The notes: a model not told the origin generated them from the letters alone. DNA of 64,000 nucleotides from Takakia lepidozioides (GCA_030704615.1 CM060734.1:36410042-36474041), one strand, 5' to 3'; positions 46,212 to 57,253 are shown, counted from the first letter of the stretch. Numbers and translations: made by a program.

Positions 46212-46371
46212 TTGTTGAGTCTCTGGAAGAACATTTAATCGCTCTCTATGAAACTCAAAACTAGTCCTAGGCAGCGGCTTTGTAAACATGTCAGCAGCCT
46301 TTAGTTGTGTTGGACAATATTCCCACTCTATTTCTCCTTCATCCACCTTCTCTCGGATGAAGTAGAACTGC

Positions 46372-46400
46372 CACTAGAAGAAAAACGCAGAATAACCACT
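46372..46400 (+). repeat. CACTA left terminal inverted repeat
   Basis: Starts CACTAGAAGAAAAACGC and pairs with 53051-53079. Confidence 0.9.
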
Positions 46401-47240
46401 CATTTTGAGTGGTAAAAGACACTAAACCACTCTGGCCCCATAGTGATGAAGAACCAGTGCATTAGGACAAGTGAGTGGTAAAAGACATTACGTGGCACCG
46501 GTGGTTAAGGACAGTGGTTCGAACCACTCACGTCCGGGTCCACCTGTTAGCTGAGCACAGTGGTAAATTAACCACTGTGACATGTCAATGACGTGTCACT
46601 GAGGTAAACCAACCACTTATGACGTGTCACAGTGGTAAACTGACGTGTCATAGTGGTAAAGTAACCACTCTCGTTTTGTAGTGGAGACGTGTAAGCCGGT
46701 GGTCCGTGGATGATATTGGAGATTATGTCGACACGTGGCGACACTCTCAGCATGGACACATGTATCAGTGCTACGAAATGGATGGAGTGAAATTCAATGA
46801 CTTCCGAAACCACTTGTTGAGTGATCACAAAATGACTCATAGAGTCATTCTATGAAAACGGAGAATATACAATATCACTCACAGAGTGGTTATGTGAGTG
46901 GATGACGTCTCTCAGTAGATCATTGGAATAATTACCCACAGAGTGGTGTGTAAGCTATTTGAGTCATTCATGGTGTCTCTCTTAGTGGGAACTATGGATT
47001 GGAGTGATTACTAACAGAGTGGTGTGTAAGTGATTAGGAATACACTGGAGGAATTCATACCACTAGTACAGTAATATATATGTGACTACTTATACCACTA
47101 TACGAGTGGTAATGTAGGCAATTGTGTGCATTTGGCTACTCCCACAGTTTTAAATTATACCACTTTTACAGTGATGTGCAAGTGATTATAAACATGACTA
47201 GAGGAACACATACCACTAGTGTAGTGAAAGAAGTACCATT
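46401..47240 (+). repeat. CACTA subterminal repeats, left
   Basis: Many short copies of GTGGTAA, GAGTGGTT and ACCACT in both orientations, including near-identical lines with cacagtggtaaac and tgacgtgtca. In CACTA elements such repeats bind the TNPA-type protein. Confidence 0.7.
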
Positions 47241-47433
47241 GGGGATTCAAGCTCCACAAAATAGACTAGAATCCCAGAGAGTTAAGTGTTGGAACATTGT
47301 CAACAAAATCCAGCCATGATAAAAGTCTGAGCCTAACTTCTACACGGCGTCTCCACATGCATGCTAGGAACACTGAACTGCTTTCCTGCCTTCTTCTCAC
47401 TGCCAGCAATGTCTATGCCCGGGCGAACGAAAT

Positions 47434-47709
47434 CTAAGCCCTCTTCATGTTCTTCTCTGGCCAAAGACAATTCAGACCGACAACATCCTCCAACATTGTT
47501 TGCGGTGGGACCTCTTCCTCGTTAGGGTGAGGCAAGACACAATTGGCAATATAGATATCATTCACCTCAACCCGCCACAATCCTTCAGGTATAACACGGT
47601 AGTGATATGTGTCTTTGTCAGGCACACCAGTGACAATTCCACTAGCAGCCCTGTGTCGTGGTAAATGAGGATCATACAGGCTGATTTTGTCCTTCAACTT
47701 AAACTGCAC
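47434..47709 (-). pseudogene. TNP1/TNPA-like transposase C-terminal fragment
   Basis: The 91-codon minus frame reads KDKISLYDPHLPRHRAASGI, then VTGVPDKDTYHYRVIPEG, WRVEVNDIYI and LPHPNEEEVPPQTMLEDVVG, ending LNCLWP. This pattern (variable head, V-A-x-G-x-V then L-P then A-x-G-x-x-V-x-W-P) is that of the plant En/Spm-associated TNP1 C-terminus. Its orientation is opposite to the DUF4218 piece, which suggests internal rearrangement. Confidence 0.5.
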
Positions 47710-47769
47710 ACAGCACCCACCATAAAACCCACATTAATCAACCCATGAAGACTTACATGTATATTGAAA

Positions 47770-48680
47770 ACTAGATAATGAGGACCGTCCAGTATAAGCA
47801 ATCACTCAAAGTGCAAATACTTTTGGTAGCATAAGAATATCTGTCACTGTGGCAGGGGGTTGATATTTGGGGGTTGCCTTTGAAGGCGTCATAGTTGGTG
47901 CACTGTCGGTGGCAATATCAAGAGTGGCTTTCTCAGCCTACAAACATCACGCCCAACACCCCTTAGCAGTTACATTTAGCAATGCATCTACTTTAAATAG
48001 TTTGAAGTACCCAACATATAAATGGCCACATTGTACAGAACTAATAGCCAACAGGTGCATGCATGCTCACCTCTAGTACGAAAACTGCTGCATGGAGAGG
48101 TGCCTCCACCCCACAAAGTTAGCAATTATGGAAAATAAGGTCAACCGGGCAACGAGCAAGGTCGGCAGTTCGTGAACGCATCTTCTCCAGTTCCCGCGAT
48201 AATCTACGGGGGTTGACGGAGTGACTGGAGGATGGATGATGGTTCGTTTGAATCCAAGCAAAGCAAGGCCGAAGGTCTGAACACTCATAGTTTGAGTTAC
48301 AAACCTTGGTCCAACGTGCCAAAAAAAGTTTGGCATCCAATGGCGTGAATGCATGGAATGTCATGCTCTGGCGCCCTAGCAATGTCCCACATCCATTCAG
48401 TATTAAAACCCTAACACATGTTCTAACCCTTTGAAATTTAATCCATGGGTCAAGCCATACATAGTCCAATTCGTAAGTCATTTATCTTTCTAACAAGGTT
48501 TCCAGGTCATTCACATTTAGGAAAGAACCTTGGTTTGATATATAACATTTACCACCATATATGCAGATTGTAAACTCATCACAAAAGCAGATTGCAGGTC
48601 TGGAGATAAATCTCCAGAACCAGGCTCAAAGCATATCAGGTTCGAATTGAAACAATCAGCCACTCATGCCTTAAGTTCAT
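47770..48680. other. CACTA interior, unassigned
   Basis: A minus-strand open frame (48119-48481, 120 codons) shows no family I know. It may be further transposase or captured host sequence. Confidence 0.3.
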
Positions 48681-48684
48681 GAAG

Positions 48685-48785
48685 TTTTTACCTCGGTTGT
48701 CCCACCATTGATTGGGGTCAGAAAAGTATTCATTCCACAACTTCTCCTCGTCTCAGCTGTTACCTGTTTTTGGATACTTCCCTGT
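48685..48785 (-). pseudogene. captured WWDNR-motif fragment, copy 1
   Basis: Minus strand reads EKLWNEYFSDPNQWWDNRG, preceded by a KYPKTG run. This looks like the PDF motif of plant organellar single-stranded DNA-binding (OSB) proteins. There is a stop before the motif. Confidence 0.5.
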
Positions 48786-48879
48786 TGTCACATTGGCAGT
48801 ACCATGTCAAAGTCGCTCCAAACTATCAAAGGCTCACTCAACCAGCTAACTTGCAGAATTCAACATGAAAATTTAGGCC

Positions 48880-49475
48880 GATTCTGATAAGAGGGAAAAA
48901 CAGGGTGAAATGTGTTGAAGAAGGTGCTTTCATTATCAGTACCTGAGTTTATCATTGTGCCGTTGCTGCTACGGCTTCTAGTTGACCAGTCACCATCTAT
49001 CCATGCAGGTTTCTTGTAACTATTGATCCATCTGGTACATTTCCAGCTTTGGTGATGCAACCATGCACCTCCGATGCCCTTTTCCAAGGCTGCCAGGCTT
49101 GCACACACACTGCAAACGCACACAAACATGATGTGGTCGAACTTCACCCCTTCCCCCATCATTTGCTTTCAGGTCTCCAAAGCCCCATACAGCGCCCCTG
49201 CTCTGCACACCCTGCAAACATCAGATTCCACAACACCACATCTCATTCAGCCGTAGTGTTGAACACTCCCTTGGCATCCTCAATGCTACCATATTTGGCA
49301 TACATGGCCACCAAAGCAGTGTTCAGGATGACATCTGGAACAATTGCAGATTTGATCATGTCACCAGGGATCTCTTTGCCCTTTTCCAGGGCTGCCAGAC
49401 ACACTGCAAACACACACAAACCTTATATCGGCGGGCTTCACCCCTTCCCCCATCATTTGCTCATAGGAGGCTCTC
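48880..49475 (-). pseudogene. captured PPR fragments
   Basis: Minus-strand pieces in shifting frames repeat the wording EQMMGEGVK, then FVCVCSVCASLAALEKG (49162-49090) and EQMMGEGVKPADIRFVCVC (49466-49400). Between them are remnants such as a promised IMNTALV segment. These are PLS-type PPR units, but stops and frameshifts break them. Confidence 0.55.
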
Positions 49476-49580
49476 AAGGGTCTACCCACTCTCGGCACCA
49501 GACTGAAATTTAAACTAAGGGCAGGAATCCTACCTTTGAATCGCAAACAGAAGCAGAGAGGAAAGGGAGAGTGCAATTGC
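49468..49580 (+). mobile_element. LINE fragment inside the captured PPR sequence
   Basis: Plus-strand text from ctcaagggtctacccactct to ggaaagggagagtgcaattg closely matches copy D of the intron array (19452-19558), with few differences. It is an internal piece of the LINE with neither the 3' tail nor the upstream part. Confidence 0.7.
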
Positions 49581-49613
49581 ACCCAACTCAACTTATCACA
49601 CTAGTTCCTATGG

Positions 49614-49847
49614 TCAATTGCATCTGCTACACTCTGTAATTTGACAAGCATTCACTTTTTTGCCTCGGTTGTCCCACCAGTTACTGGGGTCAGAAAAGTA
49701 TTCATCCCACAGCTTCTTCTCATATCTGTTACCTGTTTTTGGATACTTATGGACGACTCTGATGGCAGGGGAATTCAGGGTGAAATATGTTGAAGAATGT
49801 ACCTTCATTAGCAGTGGGTCTTGTTCTATCAATTGTGCTGCTGCCAT
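49614..49847 (-). pseudogene. captured WWDNR-motif fragment, copy 2
   Basis: Minus strand reads VVHKYPKTGNRYEKKLWDEY, then FSDPSNWWDNRGKKVN, followed by unrelated residues and a stop. This is the best-preserved OSB-like motif; the family's terminal P-D-F-K-H block is absent. Confidence 0.55.
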
Positions 49848-49879
49848 TGCTGTTTCCAGTTGACCATCTACCCACTCGT

Positions 49880-50350
49880 AGCCATTGTGCTATTGAAGAA
49901 GGTGCCCCCCCATCATTTGCTCATAGCTCTCCAAAACCTCCATCCCACGTCCCTGCCGTGCATACCCTGCAAACATCGCACTCCACGACACCACATCTCG
50001 TTCAGCCATAGTGTCAAACACTCCCTTTGAATCCTAGATGCACCCACATTTTGTAAACATGTTCACCAGGGTATTGTTCATAATGACATTTGATACAATT
50101 CCAGCTCTGAAGATGACGCCATGGACCTCTTTCCCCTTTTCCAAAGCTGTCAGGGCAGTGTTCAGATTGACATTTGGCACAATTCCAGCTTTGATGATAT
50201 CCCCATACACCTCTTGCCCTTCTCCAGGGCTACCAGGCTTGCACAAGCATTACAAATGCACACAAACACGATGTGCTTCCCCCATCATTTGCTCATAGGT
50301 CTCCAAAGCCTCCATCCCACGTCCCTGCCGTGCATACCCTGGACCAAGCT
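49880..50350 (-). pseudogene. captured PPR fragments, second set
   Basis: The frame 50034-50246 reads GDIIKAGIVPNVNLNTALTA, then LEKGKEVHGVIFRAGIVSN, then IMNNTLVNMFTKCG, a clear pair of PLS-type PPR units. The flanking text (tctccaaagcctccatccca) repeats at 49930 and 50298, showing local duplication. Frames are broken on both sides. Confidence 0.6.
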
Positions 50351-50384
50351 GACTCTCCCAAGAACCTTGTAAACATCAGCGAGG

Positions 50385-50700
50385 ACTTAAGTGCGCAGCA
50401 GCGATAGGGCTTAGTGGGGCCTAGTGCTTGAGGGAAGAAAAAAACATCACATTGGTCCATGAGAACCACCATGGTGCAGCTAAGCGAGCAGAGATTGAAA
50501 CACGACCTGCTAAGACCAAGCTGACTCTTCCAAAAACCTTGTAAACATCAGGAAGAATACCAAATCATGGTACTAACAGGAGCCAAAAGCCCACATTTGC
50601 AGGATGGACAAACTTCTTCACATCCTACATTAAGAAAAAGCCACACCTTGCGATTGCGATTGTCCCACCATCATGAAGGATCGTAAAAAACTCATGCGAG
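50385..50700 (-). repeat. duplicated captured block and WWDNR copy 3
   Basis: A block at 50385-50530 (tagtggggcctagtgcttga and cagctaagcgagcagagatt) recurs at 50885-51035. At 50640-50700 the minus strand reads VFYDPS then a stop and WWDNRNRK, a third, weak WWDNR remnant. Confidence 0.5.
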
Positions 50701-50839
50701 TTTTGCTCCGTGCTGCAAATTCAGGGCCGAGTCTGATGAGAGGGCAAAATAGGCTGAAATAGGTCGAAGAAGAAGGTGCCCTAACCACATTGTCGTCAAC
50801 CTTGTGTTATGACCCATGGAGGATTTGACAGACCATGAA

Positions 50840-51097
50840 CCCAAACGGACCTCTTGTGTGTGCTACTTGTGTCTGTAGTCAGGTAATGTCGGATTGTCCA
50901 TGAGCACCACCACGGTGCAGCTGAGCGAGCAGAGATTGAAACGCGACCTGCTAAGATCAACCTGCACGAGGACTTAGTGTGCACAACAATGATCGGGCTT
51001 AGTGGGGCTTAGTGCATGAGGAGGAAAAAAACAACACGAGGAGTTTGAACCCGCGACCCCGCATACGCAGGAAGAGCCCTTACCAGTACGCTACATG
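50840..51097 (-). mobile_element. tRNA-derived SINE, family B
   Basis: Minus-strand A-box-like GTAGCGTACTGGTAAGGGC (plus 51076-51094) and B-box-like CGCGGGTTCAAACTCC (51040-51055) head a body that continues to about 50840. A headless copy of the same body lies at 50385-50530. The body differs from family A. Confidence 0.5.
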
Positions 51098-51489
51098 CAC
51101 ACATTTAAAATTCCCCCCCAAAAATATGTATATATTGTACATACGTGATGGGCAATTTTTTAAGTTTTTTAACCTTTTCACAAACCCTATAAGCAACTTT
51201 TTGTTTCTTATTTTTATTTTTAATAAATTTTAAAAGAAACCTCAGGCCCTTGAGGAGGGGGAAAAATTAACCCCCTTTCATTTATGGGCCATGAGACCTA
51301 CAGGAGGATCAACGCCCAAACATACCGTCGCCACAAACAATCCCGCACATGGAGTAATGCAGCGGGTTTGAACCCTGAACCACCAAGGCGACACATTTTG
51401 CACTTATCAGCCGATGTGCTTTTTTTTAATCTTTTGCACTTTGATTTTTTTTTTTAAATTCATTTTAGTGGTTATAAGTGAGCACATAG

Positions 51490-51843
51490 ATGTATTCCAT
51501 GGAGATAAACAAAACTGTTCATCCGGTGTCTTCACGGTGGATGTATCCCATGGAGCGTTATATGAAAGATCTTAAGGGATACGTTAGGAATTACGCAAAG
51601 CCAGAAGGGAGTACGGCTGCAGGGTATGTTCTAGATGAGGCCATGGGGTTCATGACTGAGTATATGCAATCATTTGATGCAACTCAACAGCAGACTTGGG
51701 ATGCAAATGCAGAGGAAGGGGTTGAGGATGAGGTCTTCGAAGGTATTGGCAAAAAGTGGGACATAACTGGAGCTAGGAGAGATGCAGCACAAATTTTGTA
51801 TGTGCTGAACGATACCAATGTCATGGCTCCTTGGGCGCAATGA
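51490..51843 (+). pseudogene. CACTA TNP2 transposase remnant (DUF4218)
   Basis: The 117-codon frame contains SRWMYPMERYMKDLKGYVRN, then KPEGSTAAGYVLDEAMGF, the conserved core of the DUF4218 region that follows the catalytic domain in plant CACTA TNP2 proteins. It ends at a stop at 51841. The catalytic Transposase_21 region, which should lie upstream, is absent. Confidence 0.75.
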
Positions 51844-51899
51844 GTACTTCTTTTCATTGCACCTTATTCATATCAAGTTCAATTTCAATTCTGACTGTC

Positions 51900-53050
51900 A
51901 CCAGTGTAATCAAACCACCCACGAAGTCACCAATGTCAGTGGTTCATCCTGATTATAACCAATGTTGTAGTAACGGAATGTCTGAGTGAATGACTTGTTG
52001 GAAGAGCATGTTAATTTACAAGTCATTCTGCTCACTCCTCCAGTGGTTTGAAACAGTGGTTTTCAAAGTATCATTCATGCTAGGTATTTTTTGCTAAGTA
52101 ATGCAATACTTCATTGCTAACATGTGTCATTCTTGTTGCCATTTTGTGACAAAAAGTATGCAACAGAGAAGGCACAGTTCACAGCAGACAGAGAGGCATG
52201 TGGTGATGAGTGGCATGCCAATCGACATCTACCTTATCAGATCAGCCAATACCTAGGTCATTAGATGGTCCCACGACTCTAAATAAAGAAGACCTGGCTA
52301 TGTTGGCTACCATTCAAGCGGCATTTGTGCAACCAACCGCTATTCCAGTTGAGCAAAGTGATTCAGAGGGTGACGAATATGTTTCAGATTCAGAATAAAG
52401 TTTATTGTTGGAACCATTTGTTCAATAGCATCATCCCACAATGATCTGGCCACTTGTCTGTTTTTCAAAGTCTGTCACAGCTGCACAAACCACTTAAAGT
52501 TTTTCATGTATCACCCAAAAAGTGGTACCAATCACTGTTGTGTAGGCAACCACTCATGAGCAACCACTAGCATAGTGGTTCCAATTATTGCAGTATCTTT
52601 CACCACCCACTCTCCACCACTGTCAAAGTGGTACAAATCAATGAGGTGTCTTTAACCACTCAAGATCAACGTGCATTGTCCCCGTCCACGTGGAAAATTA
52701 TATTTATGAACTAAAATATATTTCCAAATAATAAATCACAAATAAAATTTGAATTATTACACGTGGAGTAGGAAGTGGTTTCAACCACTTCCCATCACTG
52801 AGGTGTCTATAACCACTCACAATGTACCACTGCACTTGTCCACGTGGAATATTATATTAATTAATTAAAATATATTAGCAAATAAATAATAATAAATAAA
52901 AACAAATTATTACACGTGTACTACTGAGTGGTTGAAACCACTTCCAACCACTGTCTGTGATGCCACCATGGCATTTCATTGGGATTAACCACTGGCAAGT
53001 GGTTACTAGTGGTTTATAGAGTGGAAAAAGACAGTAGTGGTTAAAGGGCC
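51900..53050 (+). repeat. CACTA right interior and subterminal repeats
   Basis: Contains a short acidic frame (52210-52398, ending SEGDEYVSDSE) that may be the TNP2 tail. Then come dense ACCACT/AGTGGTT words, and tandem-like blocks around tattacacgtg at 52757 and 52910. Confidence 0.55.
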
Positions 53051-53079
53051 AGTGGTTATTCCACATTTTTCTTCTAGTG
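53051..53079 (-). repeat. CACTA right terminal inverted repeat
   Basis: Ends TTTTTCTTCTAGTG, the inverted partner of the left terminus. Confidence 0.9.
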
Positions 53080-53082
53080 TGC

Positions 53083-54270
53083 GTTGCAATGTGCTTCGAC
53101 TTACCATGGTACTTGGTAAATTTTGTCAGCGCAATGCAACTCTGATTGTCACAATCAATGTTGAGAGGTCCGGTATGTTTGTAACCAATATTCTTCAGCA
53201 ACCTCTTCAACCATATTGCTTCCTTAGCAGCTTCAGTGGCAGCCATGTACTCCGCTTCGGTGCTTGAGAGTGTTGTAGCCGTCTGCTTTTTGCTACGCCA
53301 AGAAATTATTCCACCATTGAAGGTGAAGCAATAGCCTGATGTGGACTTTCTAGTATCCACTTCTCCTGCGTAATATGAGTCACAGTATCCTCGCAAGATC
53401 CGCATCATTGCTGCAAATAGCATTTGTACCAAAAGAAATTCCGAAATCAATGGCACCTTTGATGTATCTGAACACCCACTTAACTGCAGCCCAATGGGGA
53501 TTATTTGGATTCTCCATAAATCAACTCAGAACACTGACAGCAAAAGTAACATCAGGTCTTGTACAAGTGGAAGCGTATATCAAGCTTCCAATTGCATTTC
53601 TGTATGGAATTTTTCTCATTTGCTCTTGTTCTTTTCTTGAAGAAGGATACATTTCCGTAGACAATTTGAGGTTTGCTTCCATGGGTGTTGAGACTGGCTT
53701 GCAGTCTTCCATCTGGAACTCTCTCAACACATGTTCCAGGTAGCGTTTCTGGTTCATATGAATCAGCATTTTTCCTCAGTCACAAATGATGTGAATTCCA
53801 AGGCAATATCGCATTTCGCCAAAATCCACCATCTCAAATTCAGTTGCGAGCATGCTCTTTATATCCTTGAGATAGTCTAAGCGATTGCTAAACAAGATAG
53901 CATCATCCACATATAGTACTAAGATGACGAAGCGCTCTCATGCTCGCTTCATATAGACATTGGAATCGACACTTCCTCTTTCAAATCCACGAGTCATTAG
54001 GTATCCATCCATGCGTTGGTACCATGCTCGGGAAGACTGTTTCAACCCATAAAGAGATCTTTTTGAGCTTGCAAACCTTGTTTTCAGCTCCCGCTATCAC
54101 AAAGCCCTCAGGTTGCTGCATGTAAATCTCCTCTTTAAGGTCACCATTCAAAAATGCCGTTTTAACGTCCATTTGATGAATCTCTAGGTCATTTAACGCT
54201 GCCCATGCAAGTAAAGTCCTGATCGATGCCATCTTCAAAACTGGTGAAAACGTGTCAAAGTAATCCACTC
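53083..54270 (-). pseudogene. copia reverse transcriptase and RNase H, split
   Basis: Minus-strand pieces: MDVKTAFLNGDLKEEIYMQQ (54268-53981), the catalytic LYVDDA near 53.9 kb, CTRPDVTFAVSVLS (53.55 kb), and RNase H text DTRKSTSGYCFTFNGG and LSSTEAEYMAATEAAKEAIW up to GKSKHIAT at 53.09 kb. There the CACTA element interrupts the codons; the remaining RNase H C-terminus lies beyond it at 46371-46210 and continues in frame after one copy of the 3-bp duplication. Several frame changes occur between pieces. Confidence 0.85.
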
Positions 54271-54623
54271 ATTCCATCTGTGAATATCCCTTAGCAGTCA
54301 ACCTAGACTTGAGTCTGTCAATCGTCCCATCCTCCTTGTACTTTCTAGCAAAAACCCACTTACAACCAATTGCTTTTCTTCTTTTTGGAAGATCAGTGAG
54401 TTCCCCACGTACCATTTTTCATGAGTGATTGATACTCCATTTGCATAGCATCCTCACATCCATCGGCTTCATCGTTTTCCAATGCTTCCTTGACATTTTG
54501 AGATACAGCAATTGCTGCAAAACATTCAGGATAGCCTTGAACTTCAAGATTCTCTTTGACTTTTAGTGAAGGCCTACGACTTCTTGTTTTGATGTTATCG
54601 TAACAGTTCAAGTTTTCCCTTGC
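54270..54623 (-). pseudogene. copia polyprotein, integrase-reverse transcriptase linker
   Basis: Degraded coding text (e.g. EALENDEADGCEDAMQMEYQ at 54.45 kb, which begins the reverse transcriptase domain) in shifted frames. Confidence 0.6.
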
Positions 54624-56026
54624 TCATGTTGAAGGATATTGTTCATTATCGTTACCTCGTGTAAACTGCTCTAGGTCATCATTTGAATCAAGTTCACCGT
54701 CGGGTTCACCGTTTGTGTCTTGATCGATGTCCTGCAGATTCTCCTCAGTCGGTCCATAATCTGTACGTTCATGAACACCCTCTGCAAGATTTTGAACTTT
54801 CAAGTCTCCTCGTGTGAGACAATCAACAAGGTTTACAAGAAACAAATCCCAGAGATCCCATGAATCTCTTTTTATAGAATATTTTGTCGTCTGTTCTTCT
54901 ATAGCATTGGACTCATCAAACACTACATCCCTGCTTAGGAAGGCCTTCTTTGTGCTAGGGTTATACATCTTGTAACCCTTAGACTCTTCAATGTAGCCAA
55001 TGAAAATACACTTAATGCTCTTGGGTTCCAATTTGCTAATCCGCTTCTCATTTGGAATATGAGCATAAGTTTTGCATCCAAAAATTCTGAAATGACTCAC
55101 GTTAGGCTTCTTACCGCACCAGATCTCTTTAGGTGTCTTGGTCGGCGATGCTTTTGTGATCACCCTATTTCGGATGTGCGCCGCGGTCATCACTGCTTCT
55201 GCCCACAATGCCTTATCCAACTTGTTGTCATGAATCATGCTATGAACACTCTCCATTAGGGTTCGATTCATCCGTTCAACAAGTCCGTTTTGGAAAGCAT
55301 TGTATGGAACCGTAGTGAACCTCTGGATTCCATGTTGCCTGCAATACTCTTTGAATGCAGTAGAAGTGAACTCTCCACCATTATCACTCCTCAAGCTCTT
55401 GAGTTTGCAATCAGTTTGCATCTCAGCTAATTTGTGGAATGTTTTGAACGCCTCAAACACTTCTGATTTTGCCTTCAAACAGTATTCAATCACTCTCCTC
55501 AAGAAGTCATCTGTGAAAGCTACGAAGTATCTCGCTCCTCCTAGACAATGGACTTTCATAGGGTCCACCACATCTGCATGAACTAATTCGAGCACTCTGC
55601 TTCCAGTAGTCTTTGGAATTGGTGCTTTATGTTGCTTTCCTAGTAAGCACCCTTCACATATCTTCAAACTGGATTTTTTTTCAAGCTTAAAACCAGTTGC
55701 ACCTTGTGCTTTATCTATGAGCAGCATGGTCTACAAATTCAGATGCCCTAGTCTTTTGTGCCAAACTCAACAGAATCTAAACCATGCTCACTTGACATAG
55801 ATACCATTGCACAACAATCATCAAGTGCTGAAGTCAAGCAGTAAAGATCTCCAACTCGAGTTCCTTCAGCTACTAGATTCAGACTATCATCATAGATCTC
55901 ACAACCATCTTTATTGAAAAATGGATATAGACCTGTATCAACAAGTTTACTTACTCCAAGTAAATTGTTCTCCAGACTTGGAACATGTAGTACTCCTTTT
56001 AGCTCCTTCGTGACTCCATTTGGAAG
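54624..56026 (-). pseudogene. copia integrase region
   Basis: The open frame 55727-54624 has the CEGCLLGKQHK half of the zinc-binding HHCC motif. The core acids are seen in LVHADVVDPM, SLRSDNGGEF and NGLVERMNRTL (Asp, Asp, Glu). The WHKRLGHLNL half lies upstream and is cut off by an in-frame TAG at 55731-55733. The segment 56026-55740 links to protease. Confidence 0.85.
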
Positions 56027-57094
56027 CTATGTGAGCACCGTCCCTTGACCTTGAATCTCGCTGAATGTATTGTTGGCAACTTTCACTCTCCTAGGAACTT
56101 CAAACTCTTTATAATCCACGAACCAATCTGATCTCGGGGTCATATGGTCTGTAGCTCCCGATTCCAAGAGCCATGATTCCAAAGTATTGATCCGCATCGT
56201 GTGTGCCGCATTAGTAGTAGCAACCATAAGAAGTATGGCATCCGTAGAAGTTGAGTCTAACTTCGTCTCCGCTGAATTTGCTTGTGGACCAGACTTAACC
56301 TGCTCTACAATTTTCTTCCAGCAGTCTTTCTCGTCATGACCTCGTTTTTTGCAGTATCCACAAATCTTCACCATTTTCTTCTCGGTGCTCCTACCATCTT
56401 TGCTTCTGGCATTATGGAGTTTTTTATTTGAACCACCAGAAAAAACTTTCTTGCCGCTAGCTTGGTGCTTGCAGTTGAACTTAGCTACCATTGTCGTGGT
56501 TTCTTCAACGTGCAGACCAAGTTGTCTTTGCCTAGTGTCTTCTTGAAGAAGGATTGTAACGGACTCCTCCCACTTCATGTCCTTATTATTTCCAATGAAT
56601 ACCATCACGTTGTCATATGACACCGGTAAGCTATTCAAGAGGATAAGAAGACTAAAGCGTTCTGAAGTTGGACCGTCATCAGTTTCTCCTAACTGATCAT
56701 TCAGATCCTTCAACTTGTTGATGTGCTCCATGAGATTGTCACCTTCTTGCATTCTTGTGTTGAGAAGATGTCTAAGCAATATCAATTGCTCATGCATCGA
56801 TTTCTTCTCATATAATTCACCGAGTTTTTCCCAAGCCTCTGCAGTCGTCTTTGAAGTCCTAATGCGGCGAATGACACTATCTTGAAGATGCCAAACAATG
56901 ACCGAATGGGCTTTGCCATCCTTTTCCTTGATCATCTTATCTGCACTCGACGATTCTGCTTCAGGTCGAATCTCCTTCCCGGACACTATTCCCCACAAGC
57001 CTCGATGCACTAGCAAGTGTTGCATCTTGTACTTCCAGAGAGAAAAATCTTCTCCACCAAATCGATCCATAAGACGTGGGACAGTCGTCTCCAT
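56027..57094 (-). pseudogene. copia gag with protease start
   Basis: 355 codons from ATG 57094 (METTVPRLMDRFGGEDFSLW). The gag helical domain is followed by a CCHC knuckle, CGYCKKRGHDEKDC. The protease site that normally reads D-S/T-G is WLLESGATDHM here, with Glu in place of the catalytic Asp. A TAG at 56027 ends the frame where copia polyproteins normally continue. Confidence 0.88.
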
Positions 57095-57241
57095 CTTCCC
57101 AGATAGAACCGATCTACTTATACCACTTATCTATAACTAGTTTCCTATCCCACCATTAAGTCTTATCTAAGATCAAAACATCATAGAGAGAGTACTGATC
57201 ACTATTTCTCCCCCCATCTATCTCACTAGTCTATCATCTAA

Positions 57242-57253
57242 GCTCTGATACCA
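57242..57253 (-). promoter_or_regulatory. copia primer binding site
   Basis: Minus-strand TGGTATCAGAGC directly after the 5' LTR, the usual plant copia site complementary to initiator methionine tRNA. Confidence 0.9.

Larger units (their letters stand above)
46372..53079 (+). mobile_element. CACTA (En/Spm) element nested in copia, with captured gene pieces
   Basis: Termini are inverted repeats beginning CACTAGAAGAAAAA; about 26 of the outer 29 positions match. They are flanked by a perfect 3-bp duplication, TGC (46369-46371 and 53080-53082), as CACTA transposons make. Subterminal regions (46.4-47.3 and 51.9-53.05 kb) are packed with GAGTGGTT/AACCACTC words, the usual transposase-binding repeats. 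Coding remains: a TNP1-like C-terminal piece (47434-47709), a DUF4218 piece of TNP2 (51490-51843) and an acidic tail (52210-52398). The TNP2 catalytic domain is missing. The middle (48.5-51.1 kb) holds PPR fragments, a LINE scrap and a SINE. Confidence 0.92.
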
